Assembly (NCBI RefSeq): GCF_024385465.1
Contig: NZ_JANFLS010000003.1
Coordinates: forward strand, 1-64,000
Direction of reading: 5' to 3'
DNA from: Arthrobacter sp. zg-Y844
GTDB lineage: Bacteria > Actinomycetota > Actinomycetes > Actinomycetales > Micrococcaceae
DNA length: 64,000 nt
Shown here: positions 50,000-59,674 of the stretch, in pieces
Layout: the number at the start of each line of letters is the position of its first letter
How positions within the stretch are numbered: the stretch's first letter is position 1
Notes under the pieces: generated by a model
What the model was told of the DNA's origin: nothing
The model's database searches: none
The model's input: the letters and a program-made list of their open reading frames with translations, nothing else
Translations under genes and position numbers: made by a program

Positions 50000-50986
50000 T
50001 CAGAACCCGGCCACGGGACGGGGACGGTAGTACTCCTCGAGCGCGCTGAATTCCTCTTCGGTGAGCTGGATGTCCAAGGCCTGGATGTTCTCATCCAAGT
50101 GGGAAGCGGCCGTGGCGCCGATGAACGGAGCCGTGACCACCGGGTTGGCCAGGACCCAGGCCAGGGCGACCTGCGCCCGGGTGGCGCCGAGTCCCTCGGC
50201 TACGTTCCCCACTGCATCGGTGATGCTGCGGTCCACTTCCTCGTTGCCCCGATAGAGCATTTGGCCTTGCTCGTCGTAGTCCTGCCGGACCGTCCTCGTC
50301 CCCCAGGGGCGGGCCAGGCGCCCGCGCGCGAGCGGCGAATAGGGCAGTGCCCCGATGCCGCGGTCCGCGCACAGCGGGTACATCTCCCGTTCCTCTTCGC
50401 GGTAGAGGAGGTTGTAGTGGTCCTGCATGGTGATGAACTGCGCCCAGCCGTGCTGCTCCTGCAGGAAGAGGGCTTTCGAGAACTGCCAGGCGTGCATGCT
50501 CGAGGCGCCCAGGTACCGGACCTTGCCGTCCCGGACCAGCTGGTCGAGGGTCCCCAGTGTTTCTTCCAGCGGCGTGGTGCCGTCCCAGCGGTGCACCTGG
50601 TAAAGGTCGATATAGTCCGTGCCCAGGCGCCGCAGGCTCTGCTCCACCTGCCACAGGATGTGTTTGCGGGACAATCCCCATCCATTGGGGCCCGGCCCCA
50701 TTTCGCCGTGGACCTTGCTGGCGATCACCACCTCTTCCCGCCGGCAGAATTCCGCGACGGCAGCTCCGAGGATTTCCTCGCTGTGGCCGGCGGAATACAC
50801 GTTGGCGGTGTCGAAGAAATTGATGCCCAGCTCCACTGCGTGCCGCAGCAGGGACTTGGCCTCCTCCTCGCGGATGGTCCATCCGTGCGCGCCGCGGTCC
50901 GGATCGCCGAATGCAAGGCAGCCCAGCCCAAGGGCCGAGACAGTTGCCCCTGACTTGCCGAGCTTGGCGTATGTCATCGAGTTCAT
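50000..50986 (-). CDS. Aldo/keto reductase
   Basis: A 328-residue aldo/keto reductase with the catalytic tetrad visible: Asp59 and Tyr64 in FFDTANVYSA, Lys91 in IASKVHG, and His132 in YQVHRWDG. The ATG at 50986 is preferred, as GGAGG lies eight bases before it; eleven more codons are open upstream. NADPH-dependent carbonyl reduction is expected; substrate unknown. Divergent from the CHAD gene. Confidence 0.9.
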   Translation of the reverse strand: MNSMTYAKLGKSGATVSALGLGCLAFGDPDRGAHGWTIREEEAKSLLRHAVELGINFFDTANVYSAGHSEEILGAAVAEFCRREEVVIASKVHGEMGPGPNGWGLSRKHILWQVEQSLRRLGTDYIDLYQVHRWDGTTPLEETLGTLDQLVRDGKVRYLGASSMHAWQFSKALFLQEQHGWAQFITMQDHYNLLYREEEREMYPLCADRGIGALPYSPLARGRLARPWGTRTVRQDYDEQGQMLYRGNEEVDRSITDAVGNVAEGLGATRAQVALAWVLANPVVTAPFIGATAASHLDENIQALDIQLTEEEFSALEEYYRPRPVAGF

Positions 50987-51113
50987 CCGCTGGCCTCCGC
51001 TGCTGCAGTGCCGGTTCATTACCGCACGATGCTACCGGGATGCGCCCCGGCTCCGGTAGGGAGGAGGCCCAAGGACTCCCGGCAGCGGCCGTTGCGGTCC
51101 TATACTGGCGCAC

Positions 51114-52631
51114 ATGGCCGCCGGAACAGGTACCGCAAGCCGCTTCTTGGTGCATGTTGCATTGGTGCTGCCGCCGCTGCATGAGTTGTCGGGTGTCGCC
51201 AAAGTGGCACAGCCCAGGGAAGGCCGGCGCACGGAGGTCCGGTATGACACTTCGGACGGTTCCCTCCACAGGCACCGGTTCAGCCTCTCCCGGCATACCG
51301 ACGACGACGGCGGCACGCGCTGGGAGCGCAGCGCCCCCTCTCTGGAGCCTGCTGTCCGGTCCAGCAACACTGCCGAACCCGAAGCAGGGATTCCGACGGA
51401 ACTGGTGGAGGACGTCCAAGCCGTGGTTCGGGGCCGGGAACTTGCGCCTGTGCAGACCCTGGTCACGCGCTACCTGGAGTACGACCTGCTGGACAGTGCG
51501 GGCACGGTGCTTGCCCGGGTCACCGATGAAAGCACCAGGACAAACGACGTAGAAGCGGAGCCCGGCGGACCGGGCCGGCGGGTCTGGACCATTTCTTCCG
51601 ACCACAATGCGCTGGGCACGGAGGCTGGAACCATGTTCCTCGCTGCCGGTGCCGTGCCGGCGGGCCCGGAGGCAGGTGGGGGACGGGACGCGGTCCGGCA
51701 CCCGGAGAGGGCCGGCGCGGGCACCGGGGGAGCGCCGGACGGAACAGACGCCGACCTCCTGGACGCCGGCAGCCCGGTGGCGCTGCTGCTGCTGGAGTAT
51801 CTGCGCGAACAGTTCGAGGAGTTGCTGCGCCACGATCCACGCGTACGGCGGGGAGACACTGACGGGATCCATAAGATGAGGGTTGCCACCAGGCGGCTGC
51901 GCTCGGCACTCTCCAGCTACCGCAGCACCATGGACCCCGAGCCGGGGCGCTCGCTGCGCGGGGAACTGCGGTGGATCGCCCGGGTGTTGGGGGAGGCCCG
52001 GGATGCGCAGGTGATGCGGCACCGGCTCCAGGAACTGATTGCATCTGAACCCGCTGACCTGGTGATGGGGCCGGTTGCCGCCCGCGTGGATGAGGAACTG
52101 CTCCATGACTATCGGCAGGCCTACGGGCACGTCCGCGAAGCACTGCACTCCCAGCGGTACTTCCAGGCATTGGACGGACTCGAAGCGCTGCTGGACCGCC
52201 CGTTCTGGACGGAAACAGCGAGGAAGCCGGCCGGTCCGGCCGCTGCCCGCATCGTCCGGCGGGACCGGAAAAGGCTGCACCGCCGGGTACGGGCCACACG
52301 GACATTGGCGGGCGAAGACTACGCGGAAGCGCTCCATGACGCGCGCAAGGATGCAAAACAGCTCCGCTACGCAGCCGAGGTCTGGGCACCCGTCCAGCCG
52401 AAGGAAGCGAAGGAAATGGTGGACGCCGCCGAGCATGTGCAGAAAGTCCTCGGTGAGTACCAGGACAGCGTGGTGACGCAGGCCTATCTGCGGCGGATGG
52501 GGGCAACAGCGTTGGCCGCCGGTGAGAACGGCTTTACCTACGGGCGGCTGCACGCCTTGGAACAGGCCTCTGCCCAATCGGCCCGGGCGCGCTTTGCCCG
52601 TGCGTGGAAAGGCTTCCCGTCCAGCCCCTGA
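51114..52631 (+). CDS. CHAD domain protein with degenerate CYTH-like N-terminus
   Basis: A 505-residue protein. The C-terminal half (about 225-490) is a CHAD domain: GIHKMRVATRRLRSALSSYR, then LGEARDAQVMRHRL and LHDARKDAKQLRYAAEVW, helical with conserved His and Arg that bind polyphosphate in characterised members. The N-terminus has the size and strands of a CYTH triphosphatase but lacks its E-x-E-x-K opening and catalytic Lys/Arg set. It is thus probably a polyphosphate-binding protein without phosphatase activity. A 13-base gap separates it from the MFS gene. Confidence 0.78.
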   Translation: MAAGTGTASRFLVHVALVLPPLHELSGVAKVAQPREGRRTEVRYDTSDGSLHRHRFSLSRHTDDDGGTRWERSAPSLEPAVRSSNTAEPEAGIPTELVEDVQAVVRGRELAPVQTLVTRYLEYDLLDSAGTVLARVTDESTRTNDVEAEPGGPGRRVWTISSDHNALGTEAGTMFLAAGAVPAGPEAGGGRDAVRHPERAGAGTGGAPDGTDADLLDAGSPVALLLLEYLREQFEELLRHDPRVRRGDTDGIHKMRVATRRLRSALSSYRSTMDPEPGRSLRGELRWIARVLGEARDAQVMRHRLQELIASEPADLVMGPVAARVDEELLHDYRQAYGHVREALHSQRYFQALDGLEALLDRPFWTETARKPAGPAAARIVRRDRKRLHRRVRATRTLAGEDYAEALHDARKDAKQLRYAAEVWAPVQPKEAKEMVDAAEHVQKVLGEYQDSVVTQAYLRRMGATALAAGENGFTYGRLHALEQASAQSARARFARAWKGFPSSP

Positions 52632-52644
52632 GGGAGTGAATCGA

Positions 52645-54210
52645 ATGGAATCGCCCTGGGCGCCGCTGCGCCGGCGGATGTTCCTCATTCTGTGGCTTGC
52701 CCAGTTGGGATCCAATATCGGCACCTGGATGCAGACCGTCGGGGCCCAGTGGTTCCTGGTGGAATCCAGCAAAAACCCCGCCCTTGTATCCCTGGTCCAG
52801 ACTGCCAACCTCGCACCTTCCCTTCTGCTGGGCCTTATCGCAGGGGTCCTGGCGGACGCCTTCAACCGGCGCCGGCTGATCCTGGGCGCCAACATCTTCG
52901 CCGCCGGCGCTGCCACCGTGCTGACGGTCGTGGCCGCGATGGGCCTGCTGGACCCGGATTCGCTGTTGCTCTACACCTTCCTCATCGGCTGCGGCATGGC
53001 GCTGAGCGCCCCCGCCTGGCAGGCCATCACCCCTGCACTGGTGCCCCGGGAAGAGATCCAGGCGGCTGCGGCGCTCGGCAGCGTGGCGATGAACACGGCC
53101 CGTGCCGTTGGTCCCGCGATTGCCGGTCTGCTGGTGGCCCTGACCGGTCCAGCCTTTGTGTTCGGCTTGAACGCACTGTCCTTCGTGGGCACGGCCATTG
53201 CCATCTACAGTTGGCGGGCTCCCCAGCGGGATCCCGTCGAACGGGAACACGTGGGGGAGGCGCTCGCCGCAGGTATCCGCTACATCCGTGCTGCACCGCT
53301 CATCCGCCGGATTCTCCTACGGTCCGGTCTGTTCATTTTCCCCGCCAGCGCCCTCTATGCGCTGCTGCCCGTTGCCGCCAACGGCCATCTCGGCCTGGGG
53401 TCGGCAGGATACGGGCTGCTCCTCGGGGCGCTGGGTATCGGTGCCGTGCTGGGTGTCCTGTTCCTGCCGCGGCTCCGGACCGTCCTGAAGGACAACACAC
53501 TGCTGGGCATCAGTGCCGTGGTCTTCGCGGCCGGGGCCTTCGCCTCGGGCTACCTGCCCGCGTGGGCCGTTGCCGTGCTGTTGGTCTTCGCGGGGTTCGC
53601 CTGGATCTCCACGTTCTCCACCTTGAACGCCGCAATGCAACTGACCCTGCCCGAATGGGTGCGTGCCCGCGGCCTGTCTGTGTATCTGATGGTCGCCTCC
53701 GGCACGCAGGCCGTGGGCGCCGTTTTCTGGGGATCGGGTGCCACCGGAGCCGGCTACGCTCCTACCCTGGCTTTTGCCGCCGGCGTGCTGTTGTTGGCCG
53801 GGGCCAGCGTCCTGGTGCTTCCGTTGCTGCCGGGCACCGGACGCCTGGACCGCAGCGTAGCCGGCACGGAACTGCAGCTTCCTGCCGGCCAGGAACCGGA
53901 TCCCGGCGCCGGACCGGTGACGGTCCTGATCTCCTATGAGGTGCCTGCGGACCTCAATGACGAGTTCGTGGCGGCTATGCAGTCGGTCCGGCTGTCGCGC
54001 ATGCGCACCGGCGCCACGGACTGGGAGCTGGTGCACTCGGTCACTGACCAGGACCAGTTCCGGGAGATCTACGATGTGCCCACCTGGCGGGAGTACCTGC
54101 GGCAGGAACAGACGCGGACCACGGGGGAGGACCGCCGGATCATCCAGGCCGCATGGGACCTGGCCGAAGTGGAACCGCGGGTCCGCTGGTTCCTTCCTGC
54201 GTCCACTTGA
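52645..54210 (+). CDS. MFS transporter (MFS_3 / EntS-like) with soluble C-terminal domain
   Basis: A 521-residue protein with about 11-12 membrane helices (1-410) opening with LILWLAQLGSNIGTWMQTVGAQWF, and a soluble C-terminal domain (about 425-521) that ends with RDRWFLPAST-like basic and aromatic residues. This layout is usual for PF05977 (MFS_3), so the tail is not a novel fusion. Start at 52645 behind GGGAG. Export of siderophores or drugs is typical; substrate unknown. Confidence 0.85.
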   Translation: MESPWAPLRRRMFLILWLAQLGSNIGTWMQTVGAQWFLVESSKNPALVSLVQTANLAPSLLLGLIAGVLADAFNRRRLILGANIFAAGAATVLTVVAAMGLLDPDSLLLYTFLIGCGMALSAPAWQAITPALVPREEIQAAAALGSVAMNTARAVGPAIAGLLVALTGPAFVFGLNALSFVGTAIAIYSWRAPQRDPVEREHVGEALAAGIRYIRAAPLIRRILLRSGLFIFPASALYALLPVAANGHLGLGSAGYGLLLGALGIGAVLGVLFLPRLRTVLKDNTLLGISAVVFAAGAFASGYLPAWAVAVLLVFAGFAWISTFSTLNAAMQLTLPEWVRARGLSVYLMVASGTQAVGAVFWGSGATGAGYAPTLAFAAGVLLLAGASVLVLPLLPGTGRLDRSVAGTELQLPAGQEPDPGAGPVTVLISYEVPADLNDEFVAAMQSVRLSRMRTGATDWELVHSVTDQDQFREIYDVPTWREYLRQEQTRTTGEDRRIIQAAWDLAEVEPRVRWFLPAST

Positions 54211-54339
54211 GCGTTCGGCCCGGCGGCAGTGCAACGGATAGACTGGGACCCGGTTCGAAGGCCGTTTCCGCGGCGGGCCGGCGCGTTGGTAACGATGCGC
54301 TGAAAACGATGCAGTGAACAAACCATTAGTTGAGGTATT

Positions 54340-55413
54340 TTGCGAGATTTTAGTGCACGCCTGGCCACTGCCGAGGAGATCGCCAACTGGGACAAGCACG
54401 TGCTGGCCAACCCCGGCGGCGGCAATGTCCTTCAGTCAGCGTCCTTCGCGGAAGTGAAGTCCCACCACGGCTGGAATCCCGTCTACCTGGCCTTCACCGG
54501 ACCCGATTACGTGACCTACACATTGGCGATCGAGAAGAAGGTCCCGGCCCTCGGCAGCCTCTGGTACCTCATCAAGGGTCCCGACGTCGCCGCACCCGAA
54601 GATGTGCCGCTGGTGGTGAACGCGCTGGCACGGTTCATCAAGGAGACCCGCCGCAAGGTTTTCGCGATCAAGGTTGAGCCGGACATCGTGGACAGCGAAG
54701 AGGTCCAGGCCCTGTTCACGGGTGCCGGATTCATCAAGACCTTCAACCTGCAGCCCAACGACTCCACTGCCCTGCTGGACACTACGCCGGACGAGGAGCA
54801 GCTGCTCAAGAACCTCTCCTCCCGGGGCCGGAACGCGGTCCGCCGGGCGATCCGCGAAGGCGCGGATGTCCGCCGGGTCGAGCCGACCGAAGAGAACATG
54901 CGGATCATGTACCGCCTGATGGCCCACATCGAGGACCGCTCTGCGGCGCGGCTGCGCTCCTACGAGTACTACCACCGGTTCTGGTCCAACTTCGTTGCTG
55001 CCGGGCAGGGACGCTTCTACTTCGCATTCGAGGACGGGGAACCCACTGTGGGTGCCTTCGTGATTGCCTACGGCAACAAGGGCACCTACAAGGACGGCGG
55101 GTCCAAGCCGCGGCGCTCCCAGTACGGGGATTCGCACCTGGTCCAGTGGACCGCGATCACCGAACTCAAGAAGGAGTGCGGCATTGTCCAGTACGACTTC
55201 TGCGGCACACCGCCGAGCAACCAGCTCAAGGACAAGAGCCACCCGCATCACGGGCTGGGTCTGTTCAAGACCAGTTTCTCCAAGACGGTCACGGATTTCG
55301 TCGGTTGCTACGACTTCATTGTGGATCCGATCCGCTATCGCATCTGGAACACCATCGGCGAACGCGTGGCGCGGCAGATTTACTGGCGCCGCCACCAGCA
55401 GCCGTTCTACTAA
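54340..55413 (+). CDS. FemX/FemAB-type peptidoglycan aminoacyltransferase
   Basis: A 357-residue protein of the FemABX family, two GNAT-like domains. Recognised by NVLQSASFAEVKSHHGWNP near 28-46, SSRGRNAVRRAIREGADV, and GDSHLVQWTAITELKKECG. These enzymes add amino acids from aminoacyl-tRNA to the lipid II stem peptide, making the cross-bridge of A3/A4 peptidoglycan. The start TTG at 54340 has GAGG four bases before it. Together with the following ThrE gene it may be in one transcript (60-base gap). Confidence 0.85.
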   Translation: MRDFSARLATAEEIANWDKHVLANPGGGNVLQSASFAEVKSHHGWNPVYLAFTGPDYVTYTLAIEKKVPALGSLWYLIKGPDVAAPEDVPLVVNALARFIKETRRKVFAIKVEPDIVDSEEVQALFTGAGFIKTFNLQPNDSTALLDTTPDEEQLLKNLSSRGRNAVRRAIREGADVRRVEPTEENMRIMYRLMAHIEDRSAARLRSYEYYHRFWSNFVAAGQGRFYFAFEDGEPTVGAFVIAYGNKGTYKDGGSKPRRSQYGDSHLVQWTAITELKKECGIVQYDFCGTPPSNQLKDKSHPHHGLGLFKTSFSKTVTDFVGCYDFIVDPIRYRIWNTIGERVARQIYWRRHQQPFY

Positions 55414-55473
55414 GCAGCAGTTCCACCAGGCAATAACCCGGGCGGGTCCCGGAACAGGCGAAAGGGTGAATCC

Positions 55474-57423
55474 TTGGAGAACACAGCCGATCCGGGTGGG
55501 CGCAAGCCCGGATCGAATCCGGATTCGGCACCGAATCCGGACCCGGTTGCGGGGCCCATTCCGTTGATCAGCATGCCGGCGCGCCGGCGGGCGGAGCCAG
55601 CAAAGGCGCAGCCGGAGAGCCCTGAACCCGGGAAGGTGCGGCCGGGGAACCCTCAGCCCGGCAGCGCCCAGGCAGGGAAGCCACAGGCCCAGAGGGCAAA
55701 GTCCGGCAAGGGACCGCGGCCGGGGCAAGGCGCGGCCGGGCGGCCTTCGCGGCAGGCTGCCAAGACGCCGGCCCCGCCGTCGAAGGCTCCGGGGCAGCCG
55801 GCCACCGGCATGGACATGCCCACCGCTGCCCTGCGCAGCACCCGGCCCAAGCCGCCTCCTCCCACCACGTCGGTAATCCGCCCGGGTGGCTCCAAGGTGC
55901 TTCGGCCGCCGACGGGCCGCATGCGGACGACGGCCGACCCGCGCGAGAAACGGCCTGCGCGTACGCGCAAAACCGTTCCACCGGGAACGGTGCCGCTGGC
56001 CTCCACCGCCGTCCGCGCCGACCGCTCATCCGCTGCGGCGCGGCGCATGCTGCGCAAGCTGGTCCAAGGGGAGAATCCGCCCACCCAGGCCATGTCCATT
56101 GTGGAACGACTGGCCGGCAGCCCCTATGCCAATCCGCTCGTGCGCACCGCCGGGCCGGACGCGAATGCCCGCAAGACCCTGGACCTGGCCCTCGGCATGG
56201 CCGAATCCATGTTCCGCTACGGTGCCGGCGCGCTGGAGGTGGAAACCGCCATCATTGCCGTGACCGCCGCATTCGGGCTGGAAAGCATCGAAGTGGACAT
56301 CACCAACCAGTCGGTGCTGCTCAACTACTCTCCGAAGGACCAGACCCCCATCACGGTGATGCGCGTGGTCCGTTCCTGGACGAACAACTATGCCGGGCTT
56401 GGCCTGGTCCACCAGCTGGTCACCGACATCATCGACGGCGGGCTCTCCCGCGCCGAGGCGGCCAACCGGCTCAACGAGATCACGCACCAGCCCAAGCCTT
56501 TCCCGCGCTGGGCCGTGACGGTATCCGCCGGGGTGTTCGCAGCCGCCATCGTCGGGTTTATCGGCGGCGGCCCGCTCGCGTCACTGGTGGGATTCGCCGG
56601 CACGGTGATGGTCAGCCTGCTCCAGCGCGTGCTGGGCAGGTGGCGGGTCCCGGACTTCTTCACGACGGCGGCCAGCGGCTTTGTGGTCACGGCCATGGCC
56701 ATGCTGTTCTGGTCCATGGAGGTGCCCATTTCCCCGGGCATCGTCGTTGCCGGCGGCATCCTGGTTATGCTGCCCACCGGCCGTCTGGTCTCGGCCGTGC
56801 AGGATGCGATCAACGGATTCCCGGTCACGGCGTCCGGCCGGTTCCTGTCCGCGTTCCTGACCTTCGGCGCACTGGTGGCCGGCATCGCCGTCGCGCTCGT
56901 CCTGGGTGCCCTGATGGGAATGGGCCGGCTGAACGTTACCGATGTGGCCTCGTCACAGTATTCCTTCGCCGTGACCCTGCTGCTGCTGGCCATTGCGCTG
57001 GGAGCCATCTGCATTGTCGAACAGTCCCCGCGCCGGCTGGTGTTGCCCACGGTGCTGATCGGCACTGCCGGTTTCCTGGTCTACCAGCTGGTGGAGGCAG
57101 GCGGCATGGGGCCGCGCCTTACCCCGGCGGTGGCCGCCATCTTCATCGGCATGGTGGCCCGCATTGTCGCCCTGCGGATGGGTGCCCCGCAGCTGATCGT
57201 GGCGGTGCCGGCCGTTCTGTTCCTGTTCCCGGGGCTGGCGATCTTCCGGTCCATGTACGGCCTGAGCATCGGTACCGACGAGATGTACCAGGGTGTGGTG
57301 GGCCTGTTTGACGCGCTCACCGTCATTCTGGCCATCTCCGGCGGCGTGGTGCTCGGCGATAACCTGGGCCGGCCCTTCACCCGCAACCTCAACGGCAACG
57401 ACCGGCGTAACCGGCGGCGTTAG
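55474..57423 (+). CDS. Threonine/serine exporter ThrE family, with long Pro-rich N-terminus
   Basis: A 649-residue protein starting TTG behind AAAGGG. Residues 1 to about 195 are disordered, Pro/Gly/Ala/Lys-rich. Then comes the ThrE domain: cytoplasmic-side ALGMAESMFRYGAGALEVE, followed by about ten helices from 345 on (PRWAVTVSAGVFAAAIVGF, then GTVMVSLLQRVLG). In Corynebacterium ThrE exports L-threonine and L-serine. The long N-terminal extension is unusual. Hairpin terminator follows. Confidence 0.88.
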   Translation: MENTADPGGRKPGSNPDSAPNPDPVAGPIPLISMPARRRAEPAKAQPESPEPGKVRPGNPQPGSAQAGKPQAQRAKSGKGPRPGQGAAGRPSRQAAKTPAPPSKAPGQPATGMDMPTAALRSTRPKPPPPTTSVIRPGGSKVLRPPTGRMRTTADPREKRPARTRKTVPPGTVPLASTAVRADRSSAAARRMLRKLVQGENPPTQAMSIVERLAGSPYANPLVRTAGPDANARKTLDLALGMAESMFRYGAGALEVETAIIAVTAAFGLESIEVDITNQSVLLNYSPKDQTPITVMRVVRSWTNNYAGLGLVHQLVTDIIDGGLSRAEAANRLNEITHQPKPFPRWAVTVSAGVFAAAIVGFIGGGPLASLVGFAGTVMVSLLQRVLGRWRVPDFFTTAASGFVVTAMAMLFWSMEVPISPGIVVAGGILVMLPTGRLVSAVQDAINGFPVTASGRFLSAFLTFGALVAGIAVALVLGALMGMGRLNVTDVASSQYSFAVTLLLLAIALGAICIVEQSPRRLVLPTVLIGTAGFLVYQLVEAGGMGPRLTPAVAAIFIGMVARIVALRMGAPQLIVAVPAVLFLFPGLAIFRSMYGLSIGTDEMYQGVVGLFDALTVILAISGGVVLGDNLGRPFTRNLNGNDRRNRRR

Positions 57424-57441
57424 CAGCACCAAAAAAGACAA

Positions 57442-57474
57442 GAGCCCGGCCCGCTGCTGCAGCGGGCCGGGCTC
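57442..57474. terminator. Bidirectional terminator between ThrE and siderophore-interacting genes
   Basis: A 16-bp perfect stem (GAGCCCGGCCCGCTGC and its complement, 57442-57457 / 57459-57474). On the minus strand it is followed by TTGTCTTTTTT, so it best serves the siderophore-interacting gene. Confidence 0.85.
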
Positions 57475-57487
57475 CTTGCCGTCCGGG

Positions 57488-58351
57488 CTAGAGAATCTTG
57501 CCGACCGGCGTGCGCTTTTCGGCCTGGAAGACGTCTTCGGTGCGTCCCGCAGCCCAGTAGCCGGAAAGGGAGACCTGCCTGCGCTCCAGTCCCCGGTGGC
57601 TGAACATGACATCGCGCAGGGACTTCATTGCCTCCCGCTCGCCGTGTGCAAAGACCTGCACGGTTCCATCCCGCCAAGGCGTCGCCGAAACGGCGTCGGT
57701 CAACATCCGGCTGCGCCCCGCGGGGACGTCCCCGCGGTACAGCCAGGTCAGCTCCACTCCCGCAGGCTTCGGCACCGGCTGGCGGTCGGCGGGGCCGGCG
57801 ACTTCGATGAATGCCTGCCCGACGGCGTCCTGCGGCAGCGCGCGGAGCACGGTGGCAGCTGCGGGGAGGGCTGACTCGTCGACAGCCAGCAGGTACCAGT
57901 CGGCGTCGGGATCGGGGTTGAAGGCGCCCCCGGGGCCGGAGAAGGTCAAGGGTTCCCCCGGCTCTGCCGAGGCCGCCCACGGCCCGGCCAGGCCTTCATC
58001 TCCGTGGACAACGAAGTCGATACTGATTTCGCGTGCTTCAAGATCCACGTCCCGGACCGTGTAGGTGCGGGACACCGGCCAGTGCTCCCGTTCGCTCCGC
58101 GCCCGAATGGTGTCCAGGTCCTCGGTACCGTCAATCGGGCGGCCCTGCGGGCCAAACCAGATCTTGCAGTAGGCATCGGCACAGCTGTTGGGCTGGAACT
58201 TGTCGAAACCGGGTCCGCCGGCAACCACGCGGACCATATGCTCACTGATCTGCTCGCGGCGGAGAACCTCAAGGGTCAGCAGGGGGCGCTGGCGGCGGGG
58301 AGCTGGAGACTCCGGCTCCTGCGGGCGCGGGGAAGTCATTGGGTCGGGCAT
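57488..58351 (-). CDS. Siderophore-interacting protein (FAD-dependent ferric reductase)
   Basis: A 287-residue SIP-type NAD(P)H:FAD reductase that releases iron from ferric siderophores. The FAD-binding block is VSRTYTVRDVDLEAREISIDFVVHGD with RTYTVR, and the C-terminal block ends with QVSLSGYWAAGRTE. No DtxR/IdeR-type box is evident upstream by eye. Monocistronic. Confidence 0.88.
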   Translation of the reverse strand: MPDPMTSPRPQEPESPAPRRQRPLLTLEVLRREQISEHMVRVVAGGPGFDKFQPNSCADAYCKIWFGPQGRPIDGTEDLDTIRARSEREHWPVSRTYTVRDVDLEAREISIDFVVHGDEGLAGPWAASAEPGEPLTFSGPGGAFNPDPDADWYLLAVDESALPAAATVLRALPQDAVGQAFIEVAGPADRQPVPKPAGVELTWLYRGDVPAGRSRMLTDAVSATPWRDGTVQVFAHGEREAMKSLRDVMFSHRGLERRQVSLSGYWAAGRTEDVFQAEKRTPVGKIL

Positions 58352-58397
58352 GGGTGTCTCCTAGGAAAGGGCCTGTAACTACCGTATCGCGCCGCCC

Positions 58398-59177
58398 TTA
58401 CCGCTCCCCGCGAAGCCGCCAGTCCACGGGGTCGGCGCCCTGCTGCGCCAGCAGTTCGTTAACCCGGCTGAACGGTCGGGAACCGAAGAACCCGCGTGAG
58501 GCCGACAGGGGACTGGGGTGCGCGGATTCGACGGTCGGCGCACCGCCGAGGAACGGGACAATGCCCTGGGCATCGCGTCCCCACAGGACGGCAACCAGGG
58601 GAACGCGCGTGCCGTCCGGGCGGCGGCGGGCAGCCAGTGCGCGCACGGCGAGCTCAGTGATTTCCTCCCATCCCCGCTTCCGGTGTGAGCCTGCTTCCCC
58701 GGCACGTACCGTGAGTACGCGGTTCATCAGGACCACCCCCTGATCCGCCCAGGCGCTGAGGTCTCCGGAGGGGGAGGGGGTGATTCCCAGATCGGCGTTG
58801 AGCTCGGTAAAGATGTTGTTCAGGCTTCGGGGAAGCGGACGTACGCCCTTCCCTACGGAGAAGGAGAGGCCTACGGCATGCCCGGGGGTGGGGTACGGAT
58901 CCTGGCCTACGATCAGCACGCGGGCACTGGCCAGCGGACGTTGGAAGACGCGCAGGATGTTGCCGGGTGCGGGCAGGATTCGCTGACCGGCGCGGCGCTC
59001 CGCGTCCAGCTCGGCGGCTATTTCTTCAAGGCGCGTCTTCACCGGGGCCAGCACATGGGCCCAATCGGGAGCCATGAGGTCCTCAAGGCGTGTGGGTGCG
59101 GCGAAAGGAAAAGGGGTGTTTTCGCCCGGTGCGGCTTCGCCGGTGTAGGAAAAAAGCTGGGGTTCGTCAGTGCTCAC
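58398..59177 (-). CDS. ung: Uracil-DNA glycosylase, family 1
   Basis: A 259-residue family 1 uracil-DNA glycosylase. The water-activating motif [16 protein letters not shown] has Asp93, the uracil-binding Asn is in VLMNRVLTV, and the DNA-intercalating loop is [12 protein letters not shown]. It removes uracil from DNA to start base-excision repair. Normal length with a short N-terminal extension. Confidence 0.93.
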   Translation of the reverse strand: MSTDEPQLFSYTGEAAPGENTPFPFAAPTRLEDLMAPDWAHVLAPVKTRLEEIAAELDAERRAGQRILPAPGNILRVFQRPLASARVLIVGQDPYPTPGHAVGLSFSVGKGVRPLPRSLNNIFTELNADLGITPSPSGDLSAWADQGVVLMNRVLTVRAGEAGSHRKRGWEEITELAVRALAARRRPDGTRVPLVAVLWGRDAQGIVPFLGGAPTVESAHPSPLSASRGFFGSRPFSRVNELLAQQGADPVDWRLRGER

Positions 59178-59298
59178 TGGTCCATTTTGTCACCGGTGCG
59201 TTTGCGGTGTCTTGCCGACGACTGCCGTAAATGACAAGCCTGTTATTCCCAATTAGCATGGGCGGTAGATATATACAGGGATCTTTTTGGGAGTGAAT

Positions 59299-59607
59299 GT
59301 GGCGGAATCGGCCGAAACCGAGCGGTTTTCCCTCGATGACGCAGTGGACCCGGACAGCCCGTTGGGTGCCCAGGAACAGCAGATGCTCGCGTTGGAACGG
59401 GCGTGGTGGAAATACGCCGGTGCCAAGGAACAGGCCATCAAGGACCTCTTCGGGATGTCGGCCACGAGGTACTACCAGGTCCTGAACGCCCTGATTGATA
59501 CCGAGGAAGCCCTCGCCCATGATCCGATGCTGGTCAAACGATTGCGTAGACTACGTACGACCCGCCAGCGTGCCCGTACCGCCCGCCGCCTGGGCACAGG
59601 CGTCTAG
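59299..59607 (+). CDS. DUF3263 domain protein
   Basis: A 102-residue helical protein with the DUF3263 block LALERAWWKYAGAKEQAIKD-LFGMSATRYYQVLNAL, a small HTH-like domain common in actinobacteria. The GTG at 59299 has GGGAG five bases before it; other in-frame starts (59287, 59293) lie within the ribosome site. Function unknown. It is followed by the LytR_C protein gene after 67 bases, an arrangement found repeatedly in actinobacteria. Confidence 0.8.
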   Translation: MAESAETERFSLDDAVDPDSPLGAQEQQMLALERAWWKYAGAKEQAIKDLFGMSATRYYQVLNALIDTEEALAHDPMLVKRLRRLRTTRQRARTARRLGTGV

Positions 59608-59674
59608 CGCCGGTTCCCTCCAATGTTGGCCGCCCAGTACGCGGCGCCATCAGAACAAGGATTGAAACTCCACA

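Noticed and set aside
50091-52916. A 941-codon open frame on the minus strand
   Set aside because: It runs antisense across the CHAD and MFS genes and in another frame of the aldo/keto reductase gene; it has no domain and is a shadow of high-GC codon use.
53917-54210. Soluble C-terminal domain of the MFS transporter as a possible novel fusion
   Set aside because: A soluble tail of this kind is a regular part of the MFS_3 family.
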